NCBI GenBank assembly: GCA_036897485.1
Contig: JAYMTF010001996.1
Span: 1 to 20,165 of the forward strand
DNA from: Pelargonium nanum
Taxonomy: Eukaryota > Streptophyta > Magnoliopsida > Geraniales > Geraniaceae
Length of the DNA stretch: 20,165 nt
Direction: 5' to 3'
Position 1 is the stretch's first letter; every line of letters begins with the position of its first letter. Shown in pieces: positions 1 to 10,091 of the stretch. Both the position numbers and the translations under genes were made by a program. Below the pieces are notes generated by a model, which was given only the letters and a program-made list of their open reading frames with translations, was not told the origin of the DNA and did not search any database.

Positions 1-276
1 CGGTCTGAAAAGCACGCACCACCTCTTCAGCATCAGAGTCAATAACGAACGAGCCCCAACCTTGCGCCTCGATCCAACTAAGCGCCTCGCGTATCGTGAT
101 CGCTTCAGCAATGCGGGGCTCACTTACTCCCAAACAACTCGTACGCCCCCCGCCCCAGCAGCAGCCCGTGTGGTCACGAATAATCCAAGCCCCACCCGAT
201 TTTCCTGCTCCTCAAATGTAGCCCCGTCTATATTTACTTTCAGCAGACCCGACGCGGAGCACACCAGCCCAGACCA
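1..276 (-). pseudogene. RNase H-like (RVT_3) fragment of a LINE-type retrotransposon, frameshifted
   Basis: Read on the minus strand, this stretch encodes an RNase H fold of the type found at the C-terminus of plant non-LTR reverse transcriptases. In order it shows KVNIDGATF (first catalytic Asp), then IIRDHTG, then EPRIAEAITIREAL (catalytic Glu region), then VIDSDAEEVV (second Asp). The first part and the rest are in different frames. A single-base loss near 205-213, between ATF and the Gly-rich strand, breaks the reading frame, so it cannot encode an intact enzyme. The 3' part runs off the left edge of the window. Plant genomes also carry stand-alone RVT_3 genes, so the LINE origin is inferred. 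The family assignment is firm because the motif order and spacing fit. Confidence 0.8.
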
Positions 277-299
277 TCATATCCGGGTTTAAATGTACT

Positions 300-364
300 T
301 TGGGCTTGGGTAGTGCACAAAGAGTTCATTGTCAGTGGTTGTTAAGCCCATAAGCCCAAGCCCA
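300..364 (+). promoter_or_regulatory. Cluster of site II (TGGGCY) motifs upstream of the helicase gene
   Basis: One TGGGCT and three AGCCCA (its complement) lie at about 301-306, 345-350, 353-358 and 359-364, roughly 235-300 bp before the helicase start codon. TGGGCY elements are known TCP-factor binding sites enriched in promoters of plant housekeeping and translation genes. That role fits a general mRNA-export helicase. Function here is inferred from position and motif only. Confidence 0.45.
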
Positions 365-390
365 ATCAAATGTGAAAAACGAAATTAAAA

Positions 391-397
391 TATATAA
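391..397 (+). promoter_or_regulatory. Candidate TATA box of the helicase gene
   Basis: TATATAA lies about 200 bp upstream of the ATG at 598. The following ~170 bp is A-rich, then pyrimidine-rich just before the ATG, as in plant 5' leaders. The region is generally AT-rich, so the box could be chance. Confidence 0.35.
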
Positions 398-597
398 ATT
401 ACCATTAATTTTCACTCAAAGAAAAACAAAATACAAGCAAAAAGCGTCAATAGGAAACAAATTGTGAAAACGAGAAGCGTCAGCGATAAGCTAAATAGGA
501 ATTATAAATATTAAATAAATCCAACACAACAGATCGTTCCTCAACTTTCTAGTCTCACTGTAAATTAACTGTCTCGATCTACTCTTCTCCGTCCATA

Positions 598-3500
598 ATG
601 GCCGACGCCGCCGATTCAACCGCCGCCACCTCCGATTCCACCGCCGCCACAGCCGCTAAGCCTCCTGCGGCGGAGCCGAAGTTTTCTTGGGCCGATGCTG
701 CCGATGAGGCCGACGAGTCCAGCGCGCCTTCCACATCTGAAGACAAAGTCGCGTCCGAGCTCAATGTTGAGGCCTTGACGATCGAAGATAAGAAAGTGAA
801 TCAGTTTCTGGATGAACCTGAAGACTCCAATATCCAAGCTGTACTCTCTCTCGTTCTCTTTGCTTTTGATTTGAAATAATAGTTTGTTTTTTTATTTTTT
901 TTAATTGGTACTGTTTGGTTTCTGAGAAAATTGATTCTGATAGTTTCTGTTTTTCGGGGTTTAATGTTGGTTCCAGGAGTTGAATGGAAAGTGATAACCA
1001 GTTAGAGCACTAATGATCTTAATGTTTAACATTGCTTTGGGGCTTTTTTTATTGAAAATTATGCTCTTTAGATAAACGTTGTGATGTTATTTGTTTTGTG
1101 ACACTTTAAGTATGTTTAAATTTTGGTAGAAAGGATTAGGTTTTGGTTCTTCATTTTCTTAATCTATTCAAATATATGCTCTTTAGTTACAGAGTTGTGA
1201 TTTTTGTTGTTTTGTGACATTAAATATGTTTAAAATTTGGTAAAAAGGATTAGGTTTTAGTTCTTCCTTTTGTTAATCTATCTGGGTTGATTCAATTTAG
1301 GTTACTTCTGGTGATACACTATACACTTCGGCAAGTACTTTTGAAGAGTTGAATCTGTCTGATGAGCTCTTAAAGGGTTTGTATGTCGAAATGAAGTTTG
1401 AGAGGCCTAGCAAAATTCAAAAAACTACACTTCCGATGATCCTGACTCCACCGCACAAGGACTTAATAGCACAGGCGCACAATGGCTCGGGCAAGACTAC
1501 TTGTTTCGTGCTTGGAATGCTGAGTCGGGTTGACCCTAAACAGCAGGTTCCTCAGGCACTCTGCATTTGCCCTACAAGAGAATTAGCTCAGCAGGTAAAA
1601 AAATCTATTTGTTTTCAATTTTGATTTAGGGAATTTGAAAAAAGAAGAAGCAAACAACAGAACTTATGATGCTTACTTTTGTACAAAAATATGTAAATTG
1701 TTTAGAACATGTAAATTGTGTAGTTCTGAAATCCTACAAACCAGAAATGCTGGCTCTCATATTGTTTTTATAGGTAGGTATATGTTCTTTATTTGGGATT
1801 TGATGATTGTAAGTGAATCTTGCAGAACATGGAAGTTCTTCGAAAGATGGGGAAGTACACTGGGATAAGCTCGGAGTGTGCTATACCTGCTGATAGAGAC
1901 AGCCCTAATTATGTGCCAATTACTAAACGGCCACCTATTACAGCACAAGTAGTAATTGGTACTCCTGGTACGATAAAGAGCTGGACCTCAAAAAGGAAAC
2001 TGGGCTTAAGTTCTCTGAAGATTCTTGTTTTTGATGAAGCTGATCACATGTTGGCTCAGGTAATATAGTGCGCTTACAAGTACAAGGAAGTTTTATGAAA
2101 TTCAAAGTTGATGGACACCTTTGCCGTTTCTTTACTAAATATTTAAGTGGATAAGATTATCTAAGCTTGCTCATTTTGTGAGGTGTTTAGTCTAACCCTC
2201 AGCTGGGAAGTTAAAAAAGTTGGAATTTACTCTTGGAAATCTAAGTTAGGTACAGTTGGTGCATAAGAAAATTCAAACTTTATTATGATTCTGGTAGTTG
2301 ATCAAGGTATCCTTGAAATTTGTGCTGGATTATTATCCAATAATGTTAACTGCTTTGAGATCCTAGACTCCTAGTTAAGACTTGCTCCTATCATATGTCA
2401 TGAAATGAGCAACCTGTAAGTTTTTGTTATTTTATTATATTGGCTCTCATCTTTGGGTGGGGAATCACAAAAAAAGACCTTTATAAGGTGATGTAGCATA
2501 CCCTTATATTTGTTTTGGGCTCTTGGAATCTTTTGGTCGATTGTCATTTCTTTGAAATGATATAGGAAGTTATCTCTGCCTTGCTTGATCATAAGCTAAC
2601 AATAACACAATTTGGATGTTCATACCATATATATGCTTTGCTTATTTTGCATTTTCATAACTAAGCTTTTATATGTATTTGTTGTTATTGATCATTATAT
2701 TCCCATCGAATCATGTTGCTGCAGGATGGATTTAAGGACGACTCCTTGAAAATTATGAAGGACATCGAAAGGGTCAACCCTCACTGTCAGGTCTGTTACA
2801 TCATCATTTGTTTAACATAAATCTGTGGTGATAGCCATAGATGTGATATATATGTATTTTCTTTTGTTATATGTGTTTTGAATTATGTTTGTGTTTATCA
2901 TTTATTTGGTTTCGGTTTGTATCTACTTGCATTTGTGCTGCATGTCTGTGCTCTGTCCCTGTTTGCTTGTGTACAAATGTGTGTTTAGTTGGCTTCCAAT
3001 TTTGCTGATCTAGAATGTGTCTTCTTTTGTTGAGCTACCAAATCTATCCAATAGTTTTTTAAATTTGACCCTGCATTTTTATGCTATAATGTTGTGATCT
3101 GAGAGAAAGTGCTATCGCAGATTAGTCCAGAACTACAAATAATGTCTGTTGAAAGCTTGACATTAGGTCTGAAAGTAGCCAGTCTGTCTGTGTAAAGATT
3201 TGTTTAAACCCTATGATATACCCACCAATGTACTATTATTCATTGGTAACTAGTTTTAGAGGCAGTTTTAATGACAAATAAATTTTTGTTAACGTTAGTT
3301 GTTCAATTGAATATGGTATGTACTTTATCTTTCCCTGTTTTGTTTAACCATGATTAAGAATTTTATGCTTTCTTCCTTAAAATTTCATATAACCATTTCC
3401 TTTCAACGTGCCTCATTTAATGAAATGCATCCTTGCCTAGAATTGAACTGTTGGTTACTAACTGTAAAATGAGTGGCAATTTTCTGTTGGTTGATTTTGA

Positions 3501-5636
3501 TATATTTGAAGAATGATCTGAATAAGTTATTATGCTGTAAATTATGTGTAGTTCTATGTGCACAAATTGATTTAACTCAATATAAGTTGCCGTTCTTCAA
3601 ATATGTTGGTTGGTAATGATTAGATTGACCAAGTACCGATGTGCATGCTCAAGCTTCAAACACTTTTGATTTTTCTGTTTCCATGTTGTCTGTAGGTTCT
3701 TCTGTTTTCAGCTACATTCAGTGAGACTGTCAAGGAATTTGTAACAAGGACAGTTAAAAAAGATTGCAACCAACTTTTTGTGAAGAAAGAAGAGCTATCC
3801 TTGGATGTTATAAAGCAGTACAAGGTGAACTGCCCTGAGGAGCTGACGAAGATTCTGGTGATTAAAGACAGAATATTTGAATTAGGGGAGAATTTGGGGC
3901 AAGCAATCATATTTGTTCACTCAAAGAACAGTGCGGGCATGTTGCACAAGGCACTTGTTGATCTTGGTTATGAAGTCACCACTATTCATGGTTCGCTTTC
4001 ACAGGAGAACCGAGATAAGATTGTCAAAGAATTCAAGGATGGGTTAACCCAAGTTCTTATATCCACTGATCTCCTTGCACGAGGATTTGACCAGCAGCAG
4101 GTATGCCTCCTCTCTTTTTCTTACTACACCTTTAACTAAACTTCATCTACTATATTGACATGCTGTTTCTACCTTTTAGGTTAATGTTGTAATCAATTAT
4201 GATCTTCCAGTGAAGTATGAGGAGAGTAGAGCACTACGAGGTCAGCAGCCTGACTTTGAGGTTTACCTGCATAGGATTGGCAGGGCTGGGCGATTTGGCC
4301 GCAAGGGTAAGTTTCTGCATTCCTTCGTATTTTTATATTTTGTTGTTGGTACATTCTTAAAGCAAAGCGTTGTAGTATTGCAATTAATGGGAAGTTAAAA
4401 AGTTCATTGGATTGTGTGGTTGAATCATCTCTATGTATGATGTGCTAGTGATAAAAGGTTTGAGTACATTCTCAAATAAGGTTCTATGTGTTTGTTATGC
4501 TTTATGATTATGATTATATCAATTTCAAGTTTTTGGACTCAGATTTTGACAAAATAACTGGCTAAGTCATGACCTTCCCCAACTGCATATTTCATTTAAT
4601 GCGGCTGTTACTCAAATTAATTGCTTGTTCAGGATATTTTGTGTGTTGCAAATTTACATAAAACATTATCTTCTCCCTGGTTATGTTAGTTGTACCTTTC
4701 ATTTCACTTGTCTGGATAGACTATATCCTTTTTTATTGAACTAGGTCAGGATAGCTAATGTGCTAGGAGTGATAGTTACTTTATGTTGTGGTTTTTTTAG
4801 TTCAGTCTTCATCTTCGCAAGATCAACCCAGCTCATATCTAAAATCAGTTCATGATAGATGTTGGGACCATGACAGCTATGAACTTTTAATAGATTTTTA
4901 TGAAGAGCCTTGTAAAGTACATCTAACTCGAAGATGGCTACTTTGTTATTTTAACTTGATTTACATAAAACCTTCCTCTTTTTGGTGAAGAGGCTTTGGA
5001 GTTGAAGGTGGAAAACGCCATTGATCATTTATATTTACTAAACTTGGTCATTTACAATTTTTTGTGGCAAAGTTGTGCTTTATCATAGACAACTGAGGTT
5101 TTTTTCCTCATCAATGATGTTAAAGATCAGCTTCCAAGAAGTTATCTTGCTTCTTGAAAATGTACTAGGAAAAAGAAAATTTGGCAAGAACATCTTGATT
5201 TTGTTGTGAATATAAGCTTTAAGTAAAGTAACGAGTTTATCCTGTGTTGTCCTGAATCAGATGGTTTACCTTTCCTTTTTGAAATTTCAGAACGTCTTGG
5301 CTTTTGATATTAAATACGGACATGTTGACATATACAATTGATGATAATGTTGTTTAATGTACTGACTTGGCTGTTATGGGGATCCTGTAGGAGCGGTGTT
5401 CAATTTACTCTGCGGAGATAGGGATCACATGCTCATGGAGAAGATTGAGAAACATTTTGGTACAAGAGTTACCGAGGTAATGTCAACTTACTCTTGCATA
5501 CACTTTAAACATCATTCTCTACATTCTATATATTTTTTCTTCGTAATTAGTCAATGACGACGTTTCTCTGGATGTGCAGGTTCAGAACAGCACAGAAGAT
5601 TTCACTGCTGCCCTCAAAACCGCCGGGTTGCTGTAG
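598..5636 (+). CDS. LOS4: DEAD-box ATP-dependent RNA helicase, LOS4/RH38 (Dbp5/DDX19) type
   Basis: Eight exons can be joined at GT-AG sites: 598-840, 1301-1594, 1826-2059, 2725-2790, 3696-4100, 4180-4306, 5391-5476, 5580-5636. They give a 503-aa protein, close to the usual ~500 aa. All junctions are phase 0 except the intron after 4306, which splits a Gly codon. After an Ala/Ser/Asp-rich N-terminus (1-80) come: Q-motif Gln 121; motif I AHNGSGKT (140-147); Ia PTRELA (172-177); Ib GTPG (224-227); DEAD (249-252); SAT (284-286); IIFVHSK; motif V with [14 protein letters not shown] (445-452). All catalytic motifs are intact. The family remodels mRNPs at the cytoplasmic face of the nuclear pore to complete mRNA export; Arabidopsis LOS4 is needed for export and temperature responses. 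The ATG at 598 is the first in frame. The loop before motif VI has a few extra residues (ESRALRGQQ). The subfamily call rests on extended similarity across the protein, including [16 protein letters not shown] and the DQQ after motif V. Confidence 0.95.
1061..1283 (+). repeat. Degenerate tandem duplication inside helicase intron 1
   Basis: Two copies of a ~110-bp unit lie head to tail, at about 1061-1170 and 1176-1283 (offset 115 bp). Both begin ATGCTCTTTAG, share TTGTTTTGTGACA, then AAGGATTAGGTTTT and GTTCTTC, and end with TTAATCTAT. They differ by substitutions and small indels, so the duplication is not very recent. It fills about half of the 460-bp intron and ends just before the polypyrimidine tract and acceptor at 1300. 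Confidence 0.85.
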
Positions 5637-6247
5637 TGAACTTGCTTTGTTTGAGTTAGCACCAAAGACTAAGAGTAGACTATTTTGCACTGTCCAATAT
5701 CAACTTTTATCTATTTATCTCCACTGTTTTGAGTTCTGGTATCAGTCTTTGTTGAATGAAAAATGGTCTGTGTTGTGGTAGGGGTAGTAATATCAAAGCT
5801 ATATTAAATGAACAAGATGTGAAATTTAATTTCTTTATTGTAAGATATTTGCAAGTAGCAATTATATGAGTATACATCTCCTTTTATTTTCTAACACTGT
5901 TTTTATAGAACTTAGATCTATATTATTAATTTTGTAAGTAGATACCATTAAATGTGAATGACAGAAACTATTTCTTAGCCTTTTTTTTTGTTGTTATGAG
6001 CTATATCATAGAAGAAGAATTAGACAAAAATAAATAAAAGATTTTTACAAAAAATCTTGTAAAATTGAAAAAGAATTTGAGAATTGAGAATTTGATAATG
6101 AAATGGTAGGTGCATCTATGGTACTAGTAATTAAATTATACAATGTGAGCTAGTTGGCATATAAATGAATTAAAATTGCAAAATGGACCGCACGTCTCAT
6201 GTAGTGCCCTTCCACTCCTCAATTAAGCCTTCACTTCACCACCAACA

Positions 6248-6256
6248 TATATAAAT
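6248..6256 (+). promoter_or_regulatory. TATA box of the Ole e 1-like gene
   Basis: TATATAAAT is located 69 bp upstream of the ATG at 6317. That leaves a 5' leader of roughly 30-40 nt if transcription starts at the usual distance. It is a strong match to the plant TATA consensus in the right place. Confidence 0.65.
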
Positions 6257-6316
6257 GTAGGGCAACACAAAAAATGCAAATGTGCAAATCTATAAGCAAG
6301 AATTCAGAAGTTAATT

Positions 6317-7218
6317 ATGGGTTCATCATCTTGTGGTCAACATGTATTGGTGATGATGATTGTAGCAACAACATTGTTCAATATAGCCGTAGCTAATTGG
6401 GATGAACCTGCGCCAACCGGAGTGGTTCACGTGGGTGGCAAAGTACTATGCCAAGACTGTTCTCAAGGTTGGAACCAATGGGTTCACGGAGCCAAGCCAA
6501 TTAAAGGTACAATCTTGTCTCTTTTTGTTCTGAAATGTTCTATCTCTACAATTTGTATCATCGACGCGAAATTAGTGTGTCCGAGCTCTCACATTTTATG
6601 ATCTTGTTATGACACGTACGACACGCCCAACACACACTTAGGGGTATAATTGTAGATTAATAATAATAATGTGACAAACATATTGTTTCTATCGTGCAAA
6701 ATACGTTGAGTTATTTTTGTGTCAAAACGATTATTAAACGTGTCGTGCAACAGAGTCACCCTTTGGCGCGACATGAACAGGACATGACACACGAATTGAC
6801 AGCTCTACGCATAATGATTTAACTTGTGCACTAGAAATAAGTATTTACCGATATTGTAGGTTGCAAGATAGCCATAATATGCATGGATGAGAGGCGGAGA
6901 ATTGTATATTACGGGAGCGATGAGACAGATGAACAAGGACAATATGATATAGTCGTTAGAAAATACAACAATGGCAAAGAACTCAATTTTAAGGGCTGCT
7001 CAGTGAAGCTTGTATCTTCACCGGACCCGACTTGCAACATTGCCACCAACTTCGCCGGAGGCGTCACCGGCGTGAAGCTCGGCCACCCCACATCGGTCTA
7101 CCGTGATATTATTAAGTATAAGCTCAACTCCTTATACTATACAACTCCTATGTGCGATCAACCAGACACCAATTACTCCGATGATGATGATAATAGTCAT
7201 TCAGGAACCAAGTATTGA
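6317..7218 (+). CDS. Ole e 1-like (pollen Ole e I / extensin family) secreted protein
   Basis: Two exons (6317-6506 and 6860-7218) are joined by a GT-AG intron that splits a Gly codon, giving 182 aa. Residues 1-26 form a signal peptide with a hydrophobic core (VLVMMIVATTLF), and cleavage is likely after AVA (26). The mature part opens with a beta-strand and a CQDC pair (45, 48), then Cys 65, 71, 110, 122 and 162. This is the disulphide-rich pattern of the Ole e 1 fold (PF01190). The family's HVGGKVLCQDC and GCKIAIIC blocks are recognisable. Members are secreted to the apoplast or cell wall; several act in pollen tubes, pistils or roots, but the molecular activity of most is unknown. The C-terminus is a short Asp/Ser-rich tail (NYSDDDDNSHSGTKY). 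No Pro-rich extensin domain is present. I cannot tell in which tissue it is expressed. Calling it an allergen would go beyond the evidence. Confidence 0.88.
6600..6815. repeat. Repeat-like sequence in the Ole e 1 gene intron
   Basis: The intron 6507-6859 contains alternating ACACG / CGTGT strings (GACACGTACGACACGCCC near 6612, CGTGTCGTGC near 6739, GACATGACACACGAATTG near 6780) followed by GACAGCTCTA. Strings of this type occur in many plant repeats. I could not find paired terminal repeats or a target duplication, so it is only a candidate relic. It has no coding content. Confidence 0.35.
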
Positions 7219-8809
7219 TTCTTCTTTGAATAATGTATACGTTTTGTTTATTTGGTACCTGATAAGTTTCTCTCATGTGTTCGATGATTCCTCTTCAATT
7301 TAATTTTCTTTCGATATCTTGTTCCCAGTCTCTACATTTGTCCCAAGTAAATGAATAGTAATTTTCAAGACCAAGCAAATCGAGATGGTAAAAAGAAAAC
7401 ATGACAAATGCAAGACAAACATGACACTCATTTTGTGACGGAGAGTGTATATGGCTATACATACAAAAAATGCTAAATGTCCCAATTTTTGTATATATAT
7501 TTGGTACAAAGTGGCGTGGTAGTTATATATTTAATATTTTTGTTGTTTAAAATTAAATTTAAACTAATAACAACGTGACAATATTATATAATCACTTCTC
7601 TATGAATTTCTGGCGTTTGAGCAATCGATTTATATGACATTAAGCAACAGTTATCAATAAAAAAATTAATTAATGAATTTCAAACACATCATTTAATACA
7701 ATATTTAGTACATATAGTATTACTCCATATGTCAAATGCAATTATCTTGAAATTCTAACATTTTATTATTAACTATGATTCAACTAAAATTTATATTTTA
7801 ACTAATTGTCTCTTCTTACACAAAGTGATCACTCGGTGTGATTTGGAGTCTGGTATTGGTAAGACGGTCAGCATGGCGACCATGAGAGACTCTATCTATG
7901 TTATTTTTCATAACCCTCTCAATGACAAAATTTTGCATATAAATAGAAACATTGCCGCCCCAGCTCATCTTCTACTTTAGATAGAACAAGTAGATCAACA
8001 ACATGGATATATAATAGTTTTAACTTTGTACATTTTACCGATATTTAAATGAAGCTCTTTGTTAGTATAGAAATAAAATAAATAAATAAAATAAAAGTAT
8101 TTGTTCTCTTTTTGTATCAAGTATTTTCCATCGAGATTCTTCTCTTAAACCAATGTAGTTCTATTCTTCTTTTACTTATTATAATATTACATTTTTTTAT
8201 GCATGATATTACATATTAAATAAACATAGATCTAGTAAATTCGACATAATTAGTTTTGTTCTCACTATTGTTGTCATCTTCACACTTGTCTTTTCTTGTT
8301 CTTTTTTCTTCTGTTTGGTCTTGTCATCTATTATTTTATAGACGTCGCGTTATAATATTCGTATTCACCATATGCTACTCTGTGAGAATACACTTACTGC
8401 AGTTTGATTGATATTTATCAGGTCATATTCCTTTAAATCGTATTTTAGTTATGATATTTTTATATTTTGTTACTACGTCTCATTCTGAAAATTTTGTTTG
8501 GCCTTTCATTGTTCAAACTTATTAGTTTCATTATAAATCAATGATCACATTTCCCACTATTGCAATCAAAATTTTAAATAACTGCATGATGGTTGGATAT
8601 TATTTTGACCATTTAATTTAACACTCACAGTTAAACTGAGAGTTAGCAGTGTCTAAACACGTAAAATTACAACATTGGTTAGACAATTAAAAACCATTAT
8701 TTTTATTAATTAAAATTATAATCTGCCCTTAATAAATTTTAGCTTAACCTAAAGAGAGTAAATGAAATATTACTGCCAAATTAAAATTTGCTTATACTGA
8801 AATAGGCAT
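7219..8809. other. AT-rich intergenic region with no supported gene
   Basis: This is low-complexity A/T-rich sequence with stops in all frames. The only structured part is a promoter-like stretch at 7936-8015, listed separately. No RNA gene, transposase or long repeat could be recognised. Confidence 0.6.
7936..8015 (+). promoter_or_regulatory. Orphan TATA-leader-ATG arrangement
   Basis: A good TATA box (TATAAATAG, about 7939-7947) is followed by a leader ending in AGATCAACAACATGG, a near-ideal plant start context, at about 8003. The reading frame stops after three codons (ATG GAT ATA TAA). It looks like the promoter and start of a gene whose body is lost, or the head of an unannotated non-coding transcript. 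It could also be chance in AT-rich DNA. Confidence 0.3.
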
Positions 8810-8823
8810 TGTCCGAGCTGGGT

Positions 8824-8841
8824 CATAGGCCATAGCCTATG
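8824..8841. repeat. Small perfect inverted repeat
   Basis: CATAGGC (8824-8830) and GCCTATG (8835-8841) form a 7-bp stem with a 4-nt loop, about 50 bp upstream of the SINE-like unit. It may be part of the same repeat. Confidence 0.5.
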
Positions 8842-8879
8842 CCAATATTATATATTACATAAATTAGCATTAAATGTAA

Positions 8880-9020
8880 AGAAGTTGTAGGTTCAGTGGT
8901 GGACGCTTCCTGTATGCTTGCCCTACACCAAGGTTCGAACCCAGTAGGTACCATATTTTTCATGTATTTTTTCATTTTAGTTTGGACCTAACTTCACAGG
9001 TTTAGGCCTAGTGTAGTTTT
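8880..9020 (+). mobile_element. tRNA-derived SINE-like element
   Basis: An RNA polymerase III A box (GGTTCAGTGG, 8890-8899, matching RRYNNARYGG) is followed 42 bp later by a B box (GGTTCGAACCC, 8932-8942, matching GGTTCGANNCC). This pair and its spacing are diagnostic of tRNA genes and tRNA-derived SINEs. The sequence between and around them does not fold into a full tRNA cloverleaf, and an unrelated T-rich body follows, so a SINE is preferred. The boundaries are approximate; I saw no clear poly(A) tail or target-site duplication. Confidence 0.65.
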
Positions 9021-9332
9021 TACTTTTGGAATATATTTGTTATAAAAATAAAAATTAACGTCATTGCATTTTCTTATACTCAAATTCGGGGCATCAAATG
9101 AAGGTAAAAATTCTTGTTAATTGTTTTGGCATTTGGTGTTAATTAATTTTTTTAGTGTGTTTATGTCATTTTTAACTAACATATTTGACGCTGATATAAA
9201 CTATGATCAAATTTTTAATAGTAAAATTTAAGATATGAATAATTACAAATTAGTACAAATAATTTTATTTGAATTTAATAAAACACTCAAAATTTGATCG
9301 GACATTAATGCATTCTAATTTATCTCATAAAC

Positions 9333-9600
9333 AAAAAGTTGACACGTGGCTCGACAACCCTAAACATATCTGGTCCGAACCTGAACAAATCAAACCACAT
9401 TGTGTAACAAACAAGAAATTAACACGTGGAATTGAACAAATTTGATCTGAAACCGAACTAATCAAATCACATTATTTAACTGGCACGAAACCTATCCAAA
9501 ACCGAAAGAATAAAATCACACTGTTTATGGTTCTGGTTCTGACATTAGTTAAAATCACATTATTTAACTCGAATTAGATTTGTTCGAATTAGATTTGCCG
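9333..9600. repeat. Degenerate tandem repeat array upstream of the first DUF295 gene
   Basis: A core resembling AATCAAATCACATTATTTAAC recurs at about 9388, 9470, 9509 and 9548, with spacing 82, 39 and 39 bp. This suggests a ~40-bp unit, some copies fused into ~80 bp. Two of the units also carry ACACGTGG (near 9343 and 9421), a G-box/ABRE-type core. At 9569-9598 a 15-bp segment containing TCGAATTAGATTTG is repeated immediately in tandem. The array ends ~490 bp before the DUF295 start codon. Confidence 0.6.
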
Positions 9601-9718
9601 GGTACAAATTGCGGTTCTGGTTCTTTATATATAATTATTTTAATTCCATTTTTGAACCCTTCAATGATGCAAATTTCCTTTTACTCACCCAAATAAAAAT
9701 AAAAAGTAAAATAAAAAT

Positions 9719-9970
9719 TCACTTTCCTAAATTAAAAGGGAAATACAAGATTTCATCAAAAAGAAAAAAAGACATACAACATGTTTTGATTATAGGAAAT
9801 TCTAATAGCAAAGGAATTTGTAAATCATATTTTTAACAGAAAAGAACTTATAATTTTGTTGAAACAGGCTTCAATATATATAAGATTCCAAAGTTATTTA
9901 ATCTGTGTATACTACCACATCAATCTTCAGACCTCAAGGAAGGAAAAGACAAGAAGCAATAGCTACACGT
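9719..9970 (+). promoter_or_regulatory. Promoter and 5' leader of the first DUF295 gene, duplicated at 12846-13040
   Basis: This block contains a TATA box (TATATAA at about 9877-9883) and leader. It aligns with the region before the second gene. Shared strings include TTTCCTAAATTAAAA (9723 and 12850), TAAATCATATTT, ATCAATCTTCAGA (9919 and 12990), AAGACAAGAAGCA and AGCTACACG. The first copy has extra segments of some tens of bases. A probable 5'-UTR intron follows (GT at 9982, AG at 10077, 96 bp), just before the ATG. Confidence 0.75.
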
Positions 9971-10091
9971 TCTTTTTCAGGGTTAGTAGATCTATGTTCG
10001 ATAAAATTATTGATTGATGAAGCATAGTCTTTTATAGTACTTTCTAATTTGTGTTTTCTTTTTCAATTGCTACGTAGTTCACAAATAAGTT

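Noticed and set aside
579-837. Minus-strand open frames opposite helicase exon 1
   Set aside because: Shadows of a GC-rich, Ala/Ser/Asp-biased exon. The plus strand continues through splice sites into an unmistakable helicase.
3656-3910. Minus-strand frame across helicase exon 5
   Set aside because: Antisense to the SAT-motif exon, with no family features of its own.
4788-4988. 66-codon plus-strand frame in helicase intron 6
   Set aside because: Not needed for the protein (exons on either side join in phase), lacks splice support, and has no recognisable domain.
8890-8942. Functional tRNA gene
   Set aside because: A and B boxes are present, but acceptor and anticodon stems cannot be paired and no CCA-proximal stem or T-run terminator fits. 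A SINE is the better call.
9609-9836. 75-codon Lys-rich frame upstream of the first DUF295 gene
   Set aside because: Composition follows AT-rich DNA. It overlaps the duplicated promoter block, where the other copy has no such frame.
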